In this document: one piece after another, positions 4,568-11,033 of the stretch
Position numbering within the stretch: the first letter of the stretch is position 1
Layout: every line of letters starts with the position of its first letter
Source: Bacillota bacterium
Lineage (GTDB): Bacteria; Bacillota; Clostridia; Acetivibrionales; DSM-2933
Assembly: GCA_023441845.1 (NCBI GenBank)
Contig: JAEZNF010000336.1
Coordinates: forward strand, 1-11,033
Reading direction: 5' to 3'
Length of the DNA stretch: 11,033 nucleotides
Program-made: the position numbers and the translations under genes
The notes under the pieces: generated by a model
The model's input: only the letters and a program-made list of their open reading frames with translations
Databases searched by the model: none
What the model was told of the DNA's origin: nothing

Positions 4568-4966
4568 TTGGGCAAGTCAAAGGAATTAAAAGTAATTTCG
4601 GATAATAAGTTTACGGACATATTTGACCAGACTATTGAAGATATGAAGAAACTAGGTACTTATAAACAAGAGTTTTCCCCTGTAATTACTCGATACTCGG
4701 AAATGCGAGTACAATTTGAAATACTTATGGAACAATGGTATGCAGAAGGTTGTAAGATAACTGAAAAGTATACCAATAAAGCAGGAGCTACAAACAATAG
4801 AAAAACTGCTTTGTATCAGGCAATAGAAACTTTAAGAAAAGAGATAACTGACCTTGAAAATATCTTTGGTTTAACTCCTGCTGGACTAAAGAAAATAAAT
4901 GATAAAGGCCTTGGAAATAAAAAAACAAGTGCTATTGCAGAGGCGTTGAAGCATCTTGAACGATAA
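4568..4966 (+). CDS. terS: Phage terminase small subunit, P27 family (132 aa)
   Basis: The small subunit recognises the packaging site and loads the motor. The sequence fits the P27-type family: central helices ([22 protein letters not shown]), the typical [20 protein letters not shown] segment (family: 'tNkkGa...nP....') and the [25 protein letters not shown] C-terminal block, here [19 protein letters not shown]. Length is normal. The start is TTG 4568, selected by the G-rich ribosome binding site AAAGGGGGG (4553-4561). It sits directly downstream of the candidate cos region, and its end overlaps the start of the large terminase by 11 bases. Confidence 0.9.
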   Translation: MGKSKELKVISDNKFTDIFDQTIEDMKKLGTYKQEFSPVITRYSEMRVQFEILMEQWYAEGCKITEKYTNKAGATNNRKTALYQAIETLRKEITDLENIFGLTPAGLKKINDKGLGNKKTSAIAEALKHLER

Positions 4967-6671
4967 ATATAAAAACTATGATGTGGTAATGAAGTATGTC
5001 GATGATATAGTCAGCAGGAGAAAGATAGCAAATAAAGATAGAGTTCTTGCTTGTAAGAGATTTCTTAAAGATTTGGAAAATCCAGAATATGATTTCAATC
5101 CTAAAAATGCAGAGTTTGTTATACAAATAATTGAAAGTACATTTTGCCACCAGCAGGGCGAGAAATTAGATGGCACTCCATTACGTGGAGAGCCTTTTTT
5201 ATTGGAACCGTTTCACAAGTTTATTGTTTATAATTTATTAGGGTTTTATTTAAAAGGCACTGAGATAGTAAGATTTCATGAGGCCTTTATTTTTATTCCG
5301 AGGAAAAATATAAAAACAAGTTTTGCTGGTGCTTTAGCTTATGGGCTTGAATTACTTTATAGAAAAAGCGGCAGTAAATGTTATATTACTTCCGCTGCTC
5401 TACCGCAGTCATTGGAGAGCTGGAATTTTATTAAGTTTAATATTCTCAATATGGGTGAGGAAGAAAACTTTCGTATTATTGACAATAACAATGAACATAG
5501 TATAAGTGCTGACTTGGGAGATGGTTCGTTTTATATTAGAGCCTTAGCAGCTAATCCAGATTCTCAGGATTCGTTTAACTGTAACATAGGGATAGCTGAT
5601 GAAATTCATGCTTACAAAACACCAAAGCAATATAACATCATCAAAGAAGCGATGAAGGCCTATACAAATAAGCTGATGATTGGAATAACTACAGCTGGCG
5701 ATAACATGAATTCATTTTGTTATCAACGATTGCAGTATTGTAAAAAGGTTTTAAATGGAACTATTAAAGATGATCAGTATTTTATTTTTATATGTGAGGC
5801 TGACCTTGATGAAAATGGAGAGATTGACTATACCAATCCGATAGTCCATGAAATGGCAAACCCCGCTTATGGTGTGTCTATAAGGCCAGCGGATATATTA
5901 AATGATTCTTTACAGGCTCAGAATGATCCACAGCAGAGAAAAGACTTCTTTGCTAAATCATTAAATGTTTATACGGCTGCAATGAAAGCTTACTTCAATA
6001 TTGATGAATTCAGGAAGTCTGATAAGCAATACAATTGGACAATTGATGAATTATCTAAAATGCCGATTAAGTGGTATGGTGGTTCGGACTTATCAAAACT
6101 CCATGACCTTACCGCAGGCGCGCTGATAGGGGTACTCGAAGATGTTTTAATAATTATACCTCATGCCTGGTTCCCAATTGTTATGGCAACTAGAAAAGCT
6201 GAAGAAGATAATATTCCTTTGTTTGGCTGGAAAGATGATGGTTGGCTGGATATGTCAAATAGCCCCACGGTTAATCATGCTGAAATTGTTAATTGGTACA
6301 TAAAAATGCGTGCAAAAGGTTTTAAAATAAAGCAAGTCGGACATGACAGAAAATTTTGTAGAGAATATTATTTAGAAATGAAAAAAGCAAAATTTGATAT
6401 AGTCGATCAACCTCAATATTTTTACAAGAAATCTGAAGGGTTTAGATACATAGAGAAAAAAGCGAAAGACGGTAAATTATATTATCTCCATGCAGAGCCT
6501 TACGAATATTGCATCCAAAATGTACGTGCAATTGAAAAAACTGATGATATGATTCAATACGAAAAGGTCGAGGAAACAATGCGTATTGATATTTTTGATG
6601 CCAGTGTATTTGCAGTAGTAAGGATGCTAGAAGATATGGAAAGTAAAAAGAAATTAGACAAATGGTTTTAG
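4956..6671 (+). CDS. terL: Phage terminase large subunit, HK97/P27-associated type (571 aa)
   Basis: This is the ATPase-nuclease motor that cuts concatemeric DNA and pumps it into the prohead. Key parts are visible: adenine/Walker A region [18 protein letters not shown] (residues 113-130, with the R-K-N-x-K-T-S form of terminases), Walker B plus catalytic acid [11 protein letters not shown] (210-220), the coupling motif ITTAGDN (244-250), and the RNase H-like nuclease with GGSDLS (Asp 378), VGHDRK in the middle and [14 protein letters not shown] near the C-terminus as the likely metal ligands. Length is standard. The TTG 4956 start overlaps TerS; an in-frame ATG at 4989 is the alternative, but it would remove residues of the normal N-terminus. 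Confidence 0.95.
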   Translation: MNDKYKNYDVVMKYVDDIVSRRKIANKDRVLACKRFLKDLENPEYDFNPKNAEFVIQIIESTFCHQQGEKLDGTPLRGEPFLLEPFHKFIVYNLLGFYLKGTEIVRFHEAFIFIPRKNIKTSFAGALAYGLELLYRKSGSKCYITSAALPQSLESWNFIKFNILNMGEEENFRIIDNNNEHSISADLGDGSFYIRALAANPDSQDSFNCNIGIADEIHAYKTPKQYNIIKEAMKAYTNKLMIGITTAGDNMNSFCYQRLQYCKKVLNGTIKDDQYFIFICEADLDENGEIDYTNPIVHEMANPAYGVSIRPADILNDSLQAQNDPQQRKDFFAKSLNVYTAAMKAYFNIDEFRKSDKQYNWTIDELSKMPIKWYGGSDLSKLHDLTAGALIGVLEDVLIIIPHAWFPIVMATRKAEEDNIPLFGWKDDGWLDMSNSPTVNHAEIVNWYIKMRAKGFKIKQVGHDRKFCREYYLEMKKAKFDIVDQPQYFYKKSEGFRYIEKKAKDGKLYYLHAEPYEYCIQNVRAIEKTDDMIQYEKVEETMRIDIFDASVFAVVRMLEDMESKKKLDKWF

Positions 6672-6687
6672 AGAGGTGGTAGAAATA

Positions 6688-6903
6688 ATGTTCAAGCTCA
6701 TTAAATTCGGAATTACAGGCGATGTTATTCTGAAAATTATAAAAAAGGTATTTCAATTAATCTTTGATAACATAATAGAAACTTTTATAACAATTGGTAC
6801 AGTATTTATCTGTATCGGAGTATTTTTGATATTTAAACCATTAGCCTTTATAGTGTTAGGCTCGATTTCAATGTTAATGGCGTTTTTAATTTATAAAAAT
6901 TGA
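6688..6903 (+). CDS. Small two-helix membrane protein between TerL and portal (71 aa)
   Basis: ATG 6688 is preferred over GTG 6676 because GAGAGGTGG (6671-6679) is the ribosome binding site at good spacing. After a basic amphipathic N-terminus (MFKLIKFGITGDVILKIIKK), two hydrophobic segments follow: about 29-50 (IIETFITIGTVFICIGVFLIF) and 53-70 (AFIVLGSISMLMAFLI), joined by FKPL. It is probably an integral membrane hairpin protein. No family is recognised. Small membrane proteins are not part of the packaging machine, so this is a co-expressed accessory gene whose role is unknown. Confidence 0.7.
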   Translation: MFKLIKFGITGDVILKIIKKVFQLIFDNIIETFITIGTVFICIGVFLIFKPLAFIVLGSISMLMAFLIYKN

Positions 6904-6919
6904 TTGGAGGGGTACATAG

Positions 6920-8116
6920 GTGGGGATTCTAACAAAAAATACACATAAGACACGAGCTGACCCGGTAACTTTATGGTTGAACGGCACTGAAGCCAAAGAC
7001 ATTCTTTGCCCGGTGGGATACAATCCTTTATCCAAAAATGAAGAGATAAGACGATGCATATATAAAATTGCAGACCTAGTGTCCAATATGACAATAATGT
7101 TGATGGAGAATGGAGACAACGGCGATAAAAGGATAAAGAACGAACTTTCAAAGAAAATTGATATCTACCCAAACAGTAACATGACACGGAAAACATTCAT
7201 ACACAAAATTGTTACTGATATGATACTAACTGGTAATGCTGTTGTCTATCCTCAAATAAAAGATGGGTTAATTCATAACTTAAAAATATTAAATGCTGAT
7301 AATTTGCATTTTGATGAAAATGGAGATACATATCAAGTGCGATATAAAGGCAGCTGGTATCATCCTGATGAGGTATTACACTTCACGTTAAACCCTGATG
7401 ATAATTACCCATATAAAGGACAAGGATATACAAATTTAATAGCACAGACAGTACAAAATTTATTACAAGCTAACGCAACAAAGACGGGATTTCTTAAAAG
7501 CAAATGGAAACCGTCTTTAATTATATCTATCAATAGTGATGCAGATGAATTACAAGACCCTGACAAGCGTAACAAGATTCTGGGAAGTTATACTAAGACT
7601 ACTGAAATAGGTGAGCCTTGGCTAATTCCAGCAGGTGAAATCGATGTAAAAACGGTTCAACCATTAACACTTAATGACCTTGCAATTCAGGATAGTATAA
7701 CCTTAGATATTAAGACTATTGCCAGATGTTTTGGTATTCCACCATTTATGGTTGGTATAGGCGATTTCGATAAAGATGAGTACAACAATTTTATATCAAC
7801 AACTATTATGTCAATAGCAATAATAATCCAACAGGAGTTAAGCAAGAAACTACTATTTTCACCAGATATGTATTTTAAGTTTAATCCAAAATCTTTAATG
7901 CAATATGACCTTGGAGAAAAAGTTGCATTCGCGAAGGAGCTTGTTGGTGGAGGTATGCTTAATAGGAATGAAGGCAGAGTGGAATTTGATTACTCACCTG
8001 TAGATGTTGAGGGTATGAACGATTATACGGTACTTGAAAATTACTTACAGGTAGCTGATTTGAGCAAACAAAAGAAATTAGTACAGAAAGGAAGTGAGGA
8101 AGATAGTGGAAATTAG
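6920..8116 (+). CDS. HK97-family portal protein (398 aa)
   Basis: The dodecameric portal forms the unique vertex through which TerL drives DNA. The order of conserved blocks matches the HK97 portal family: an early helical segment EEIRRCIYKIADLVSNM, the MTRKTFIHKIVTDMILTGNAVVY block, ILNADNLHF and WYHPDEVLHF strands, the GQGYTNLIAQTV clip segment, GEPWLIPAGEIDVKTV with LTLNDLAIQDS, then the signature IARCFGIPPFMVG (about residue 270) and a C-terminal crown region. Length is normal. The start is GTG 6920 with GGAGGGG at 6906-6912. The end overlaps the protease frame. Confidence 0.93.
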   Translation: MGILTKNTHKTRADPVTLWLNGTEAKDILCPVGYNPLSKNEEIRRCIYKIADLVSNMTIMLMENGDNGDKRIKNELSKKIDIYPNSNMTRKTFIHKIVTDMILTGNAVVYPQIKDGLIHNLKILNADNLHFDENGDTYQVRYKGSWYHPDEVLHFTLNPDDNYPYKGQGYTNLIAQTVQNLLQANATKTGFLKSKWKPSLIISINSDADELQDPDKRNKILGSYTKTTEIGEPWLIPAGEIDVKTVQPLTLNDLAIQDSITLDIKTIARCFGIPPFMVGIGDFDKDEYNNFISTTIMSIAIIIQQELSKKLLFSPDMYFKFNPKSLMQYDLGEKVAFAKELVGGGMLNRNEGRVEFDYSPVDVEGMNDYTVLENYLQVADLSKQKKLVQKGSEEDSGN

Positions 8117-8678
8117 ACATTCTTACTTTAGGAGTGAACTTAAAACAAGGGCAGATGGCGAAAATGACAAATACATAGAAGGTTACTTTGCAGTATTTGA
8201 GCAAGAAACAGAACTTTGGCCTAGATGCTTTGAGAAAATTGCACGAGGAGCATTTGACAACTCAATAAAAAATAACGATATCCGCTGCTTGTTTAACCAT
8301 GACAGCGGATTTGTTTTAGGTAGAATTGCAAGCCAAACCCTTGAACTAAGGACGGATACTTACGGATTGTGGGGAAGAGTAAAAATTAATCCTGCTGATA
8401 GTCAGGCAATGGACGTTTATGCGAGAGTAGAACGCGGAGATATATCCGGGTGTTCATTTGGGTTTGAGCCAAAAGCTGAGGATTATGAGGAAAGGGAAAA
8501 CGGACTACATTGGACAGTCAATGAAGCTGATACATCTGAAGTTTCTATATGTACATTCCCAGCATATCCACAGACGGAGATACAGGCAAGGCAAAAAAAA
8601 TTTGAACTAAGCAAAAAACGTAGCATAGAGCAAAGAAAACTAGAATTAAGAAATAAATTGGAGGGGATAAAATGTTAA
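8106..8678 (+). CDS. HK97-type prohead protease, peptidase S78 family (190 aa)
   Basis: This serine protease is packaged in the prohead, removes the capsid delta domain and then itself. The family core is present: EGYFAVFEQETELWP near the N-terminus, IRCLFNHD (His 65 as the likely catalytic base), FVLGR, and GDISGCSFGF with Ser 117 (or Ser 114) as nucleophile, followed by EVSICTFPAYPQTEI. I start at GTG 8106 because mature family members begin with EIRHSYF-like sequence and AGGA (8097-8100) precedes it; GTG 8094 would add four residues. The charged C-terminal tail (from about 160) is probably the self-cleaved region. It overlaps portal by 11 bases and the capsid gene by 7. Confidence 0.92.
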   Translation: MEIRHSYFRSELKTRADGENDKYIEGYFAVFEQETELWPRCFEKIARGAFDNSIKNNDIRCLFNHDSGFVLGRIASQTLELRTDTYGLWGRVKINPADSQAMDVYARVERGDISGCSFGFEPKAEDYEERENGLHWTVNEADTSEVSICTFPAYPQTEIQARQKKFELSKKRSIEQRKLELRNKLEGIKC

Positions 8679-9958
8679 AACAATTGAAATTGCAGGCTGA
8701 GCTAAAGCAGAGGAATGCTGAAATGCAGACTTTGCAAAAAAAAAGAACTGGCTTTAAGAAAAGACAGGACGAATTAGTAACAGCTTTAGAAGAAGCAAAG
8801 ACTGATGAGGATATCTCTCTTGTGCAAAAAAGTATAGACGATCTAGACAAAGAAATATCTGAGGCTGGAACAGATGAAAAAATCACAAATGTTTCAGATG
8901 AGATAACTCGTATAGAGGGTGAACTTGCTGAAATAGAATCAAGGGCAAATGATCCAAAACCACCAAAAAGACATGAGGAAAGAGGAGGAACATTAATGAA
9001 CAGATACCAGATAAGAGAACTTTTGAAGACAGGCGAATATTATGAGAGAGCTGAGGTTAAAGAATTTTACGATAAATTTAAAAACCTCAGAGCGGTTGGT
9101 GGCGAAGGGTTAACAATCCCAGAAGTTGTTATCAATAGAATTATGGATATCATGGGGGATTTCACAACTTTATATCCGCTAGTTGATAAAATCAGGGTTA
9201 CCGGTACTACTAGAATATTGATCGATACAGATACAACTGCTGCAACATGGATTGAGCAAAAGGGTACATTGCCTACAGGAGATGTTGGAACTGTTACAGA
9301 TATTAGCTTTGACGGATACAAAATTGGAAAGGTTACATTTGTTGACAATTGCATGTTACAGGATAGTTTAATTAACCTCGATGACTATGTTACGAAGAAG
9401 ATTGCAAGAGCTATTGCTAAAGGGCTAGACCTTGCTATTCTAAAAGGAACAGGTTCAGTTGGTAAGCAACCAGAAGGAATTATACCACAGTTAACAAATG
9501 ATAATAAAGTAACTGTAACTGACCCAACAGGATATGCAGATATTGTTAAGCCTATTGCTTTGATTGATAGTGGTGACGATTCTGTGGGTGAAATTGTAGC
9601 AGTAATGAAGAGAAGTACATATTACAACAGATTGCTAGGTTATAGTGTTCAGACAGCATCTACAGGTGAGGTTGTAGCAAAACTTCCTAATCTAAATAAT
9701 CCAGACCTATTAGGATTAAGAGTTGTATTTAATAACAATATGGACACTGATAAGATACTATATGGTGAATTTGATAACTATACTCTTGTAGAAAGAGAAA
9801 ATATTACTATAGATAAGAGTGAACATGTTAAGTTTACAGAAGACCAAATGGCGTTTAGAGGAAAAGGTCGCTTTGATGGTAAGCCTACTAATGTTGATTC
9901 ATTTGTGCTTGTAACTCTTGCTTATACTCCTGCAACACCAGTAACACCAGAAGGTTAA
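8672..9958 (+). CDS. HK97-fold major capsid protein with N-terminal delta domain (428 aa)
   Basis: Residues 1 to about 95 are a charged coiled coil (LKLQAELKQRNAEMQTLQ..., DEITRIEGELAEIESRAND), the expected delta/scaffold domain that the S78 protease removes. A linker (DPKPPKRHEERGG) follows, then the HK97-fold shell: N-arm, E-loop region (GTTRILIDTDTTAATWIEQKG), the spine and P-domain (DDYVTKKIARAIAKGLDLAILKGTG) and A-domain (LLGLRVVFNNNMDTDKILYGEFDNY). The C-terminus ends TPATPVTPEG. ATG 8672 overlaps the protease stop. A second strong ribosome binding site inside the gene precedes an in-frame ATG at codon 109. Confidence 0.94.
   Translation: MLKQLKLQAELKQRNAEMQTLQKKRTGFKKRQDELVTALEEAKTDEDISLVQKSIDDLDKEISEAGTDEKITNVSDEITRIEGELAEIESRANDPKPPKRHEERGGTLMNRYQIRELLKTGEYYERAEVKEFYDKFKNLRAVGGEGLTIPEVVINRIMDIMGDFTTLYPLVDKIRVTGTTRILIDTDTTAATWIEQKGTLPTGDVGTVTDISFDGYKIGKVTFVDNCMLQDSLINLDDYVTKKIARAIAKGLDLAILKGTGSVGKQPEGIIPQLTNDNKVTVTDPTGYADIVKPIALIDSGDDSVGEIVAVMKRSTYYNRLLGYSVQTASTGEVVAKLPNLNNPDLLGLRVVFNNNMDTDKILYGEFDNYTLVERENITIDKSEHVKFTEDQMAFRGKGRFDGKPTNVDSFVLVTLAYTPATPVTPEG
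8983..8998 (+). promoter_or_regulatory. Internal ribosome binding site and start in the capsid gene
   Basis: AGGAGG (8983-8988) is seven bases before ATG 8996, which is in frame (codon 109, MNRYQIRELL). Translation from here would give a 320-residue capsid protein without the delta domain, close to where the protease is expected to cut. The site lies in a Glu-Arg-Gly-Gly stretch whose codons could make the motif by chance. Confidence 0.45.
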
Positions 9959-9986
9959 TATTAATAATTAAAGGAAGGTGACTTAT

Positions 9987-10166
9987 ATGTATAAGGTTAT
10001 AAGTCAGTTTAAAGATAAATTCAATCCTCAACATTTTTATAATGTTGGGGATGAGTTTATTTCTACTGATGAATATAGAATCACAGATTTATTATCTCGA
10101 CAGCTTATAAAAGAAGTTGAGGTTGAAGTAAAGCCTAAGAAGAAAAAAGCAAAAGCAGGTGATTAA
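9987..10166 (+). CDS. Small head-module protein with Lys-rich tail (59 aa)
   Basis: ATG 9987 is favoured over GTG 9978 because GGAAGG (9973-9978) is eight bases upstream. The product starts MYKVISQFKDK, contains FYNVGDEFISTDEYRITDLL and ends in a basic run (KPKKKKAKAGD). Small proteins with a 'yxV...F.D......Y.vGd.f......R...L' pattern are common right after the capsid gene in Gram-positive siphophages; their function is not known to me. The basic tail could contact packaged DNA or capsid. Two bases separate it from the connector gene. Confidence 0.7.
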   Translation: MYKVISQFKDKFNPQHFYNVGDEFISTDEYRITDLLSRQLIKEVEVEVKPKKKKAKAGD

Positions 10167-10168
10167 TT

Positions 10169-10444
10169 ATGGAAACTGTTTTGGCTTTATTTAAAGTTGA
10201 TTTAGGTATTACACACACATTAAGAGATGTTTATTTTAATTCGCTTTTACTTTCTTGTAAAGGTGAAATAGAAAAGAAAGGAATAATATTAGATTTAACA
10301 AATGTTGAAGACCAAATGCTTATATGTGATTTTGCATTATGGAGATACAGAAATAGAACAGAAGATATTGGTTTATCTAAAAATTTAACATTTAGGATTC
10401 GTAATAGAGTTATGAAAGTGAGGTCTGAATATGTTGAAGCTTAA
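10169..10444 (+). CDS. Head-tail connector, gp6-like (91 aa)
   Basis: The connector forms a ring under the portal. The sequence matches the gp6-like/QLRG type of phage connector in length (91 aa), in the all-helical pattern and in the sequence of LGITHTLRDVYFNSLLLSC, EIEKKGIILDL and DFALWRYRNRTEDIGLSKNL, common in clostridial and lactobacillal phages. Position directly after the capsid and small protein, and before the closure protein, supports this. ATG 10169 has only a loose AGGTGA upstream (10155-10160). It overlaps the next gene by 14 bases. Confidence 0.8.
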   Translation: METVLALFKVDLGITHTLRDVYFNSLLLSCKGEIEKKGIILDLTNVEDQMLICDFALWRYRNRTEDIGLSKNLTFRIRNRVMKVRSEYVEA

Positions 10445-10769
10445 AAATATTTCTGATAAAAATAACATATCTTTAGACCTTATTTGTTATTTACAAACAA
10501 ATACTATTGTAAAAGATGCAGTAGGAAATCAGATATATACACCAGTTAATAGACTCGTTTATTGTGCTGAATTATCTATTGGTTCACAAGAATTTTATAA
10601 TGCAGGTCAACAAAAAATTAAATCTGAAATATTACTTGTTGTGGACTTAGAAGAATATGATAATGAACTAACTGTTAAATATAATGATATTGTTTATAGT
10701 ATATATCGTACATATCCACGTCCAGATGGTTTTATAGAATTATACTGTAATAAAAAGGCTGGTGTTTAA
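10431..10769 (+). CDS. Head closure / head-tail adaptor, SPP1 gp16-like (112 aa)
   Basis: This would be the neck stopper or adaptor protein that closes the head and receives the tail. Length and beta-rich pattern fit the head-tail joining family: NRLVYCAELSIGSQEFYNAG, then KSEILLVVDLEEYDNELTVKYND and IVYSIYRTYPRPDGFIELYC, where the 'S..EfY.A...g.k.e..l.v...dY..e..v.y....y.I.rty' progression is characteristic. ATG 10431 lies within the end of the connector gene and has GTGAGG (10419-10424) upstream. Confidence 0.8.
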   Translation: MLKLKNISDKNNISLDLICYLQTNTIVKDAVGNQIYTPVNRLVYCAELSIGSQEFYNAGQQKIKSEILLVVDLEEYDNELTVKYNDIVYSIYRTYPRPDGFIELYCNKKAGV

Positions 10770-10771
10770 AT

Positions 10772-11033
10772 ATGGCTAGTGTTGATGAACTTGTTGATTT
10801 AATTGCAAAAGAATTACAAAATTATACTGATAAAGTAACTGAAGAGGTAAAAAATGCGGTAGATAAGACTTCGGAGGAAGTTAATGAAGAAATTAAAAAT
10901 CATATAACTTTTAATCAAGTAACGGGTAAATATATAAAATCTTTTAGGCTTAAAACAAGTTATGAAGATAAATGGAATAAACGCAATACATGGTATGTTG
11001 CAAATGGTGAACATAGAAAAACACATTTATTGG
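10772..11033 (+). CDS. HK97 gp10-like neck/tail-joining protein, 5' part only
   Basis: ATG 10772 begins two bases after the closure gene's stop, and the frame is open to the window edge (87 complete codons). The sequence (MASVDELVDLIAKELQNYTD...) has an N-terminal helical charged segment, then GKYIKSFRLKTSYEDKW and NTWYVANGEHRKTHLL, the typical order of gp10/minor-structural (tail-completion) proteins, where a 'yv.yn..hyrlTHLlE.Gh' motif ends the conserved part. The 3' end is outside the window. The position in the neck gene order supports the call. Confidence 0.75.
   Translation, partial: MASVDELVDLIAKELQNYTDKVTEEVKNAVDKTSEEVNEEIKNHITFNQVTGKYIKSFRLKTSYEDKWNKRNTWYVANGEHRKTHLL

Noticed and set aside
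6442..7196. Several minus-strand open frames under TerL, the membrane protein and portal
   Set aside because: They are antisense to well-identified genes, lack ribosome binding sites and have no recognisable domains.
10814..11026. Minus-strand frame rich in Phe and Ile near the right edge
   Set aside because: It is the complement of the Lys/Asn/Glu-rich gp10-like gene; its hydrophobic look is a by-product of that composition.

Overview
The window is a contiguous piece of a temperate-type siphophage (probably a prophage) from a low-GC Gram-positive host, most likely a clostridial member of the Bacillota. The grounds are the very AT-rich DNA, strong AGGAGG-type ribosome binding sites, frequent GTG/TTG starts, tightly overlapping genes and an HK97-type head module in canonical order. 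No integrase, attachment site, tRNA, rRNA or CRISPR array is visible. Genus and phage name cannot be settled from the sequence alone.

The left part (about 1-2450) is an accessory and regulatory zone. It holds the C-terminal tail of an unidentified, possibly antirepressor-like protein, a 43-residue one-pass membrane peptide, and a convergent minus-strand gene for a winged-helix protein with a C-terminal membrane anchor. An in-frame TAA splits that minus-strand gene inside its helix-turn-helix. Next come a 274-residue protein ending in a truncated J-domain (HPD motif), a 30-residue microprotein coupled to a sigma-region-4-like regulator (candidate late-gene activator), and a 60-residue protein of unknown function.

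The middle part (about 2436-4015) is unusually rich in non-coding DNA. A hairpin-dense block (2443-2551) ends in a terminator-like stem. A pair of 23-bp direct repeats sits just upstream of a RepL-like winged-helix protein. That gene's ribosome binding site points to a CTG start, and its 3' end may carry a frameshift in an A-run. A second intergenic region (3395-3835) has a TATAAT box followed by a strong terminator (candidate small RNA), an inverted repeat, a candidate promoter and another terminator-like stem. A 46-residue ORF and a textbook TTCG-loop terminator precede the late genes.

The right part (4016 to the end) is the packaging and head operon: HNH endonuclease, coiled-coil microprotein, a C-run/G-run junction that is a candidate cos region, P27-type small terminase, large terminase, a two-helix membrane protein, HK97 portal, S78 prohead protease, HK97 major capsid protein with an N-terminal scaffolding (delta) domain, a lysine-tailed small protein, gp6-like connector, head-closure/adaptor protein, and the start of a gp10-like protein cut by the window edge. 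HNH, TerS and TerL would cut and translocate DNA through the portal. The protease would remove the delta domain from the capsid protein, and the last three genes build the neck.

The most interesting points are the nonsense-split membrane-anchored winged-helix gene, the RepL-like gene with its repeats, CTG start and possible shifted tail, the two candidate structured RNAs, the cos-like junction, and a strong internal translation start inside the capsid gene that would make a delta-domain-free capsid protein.
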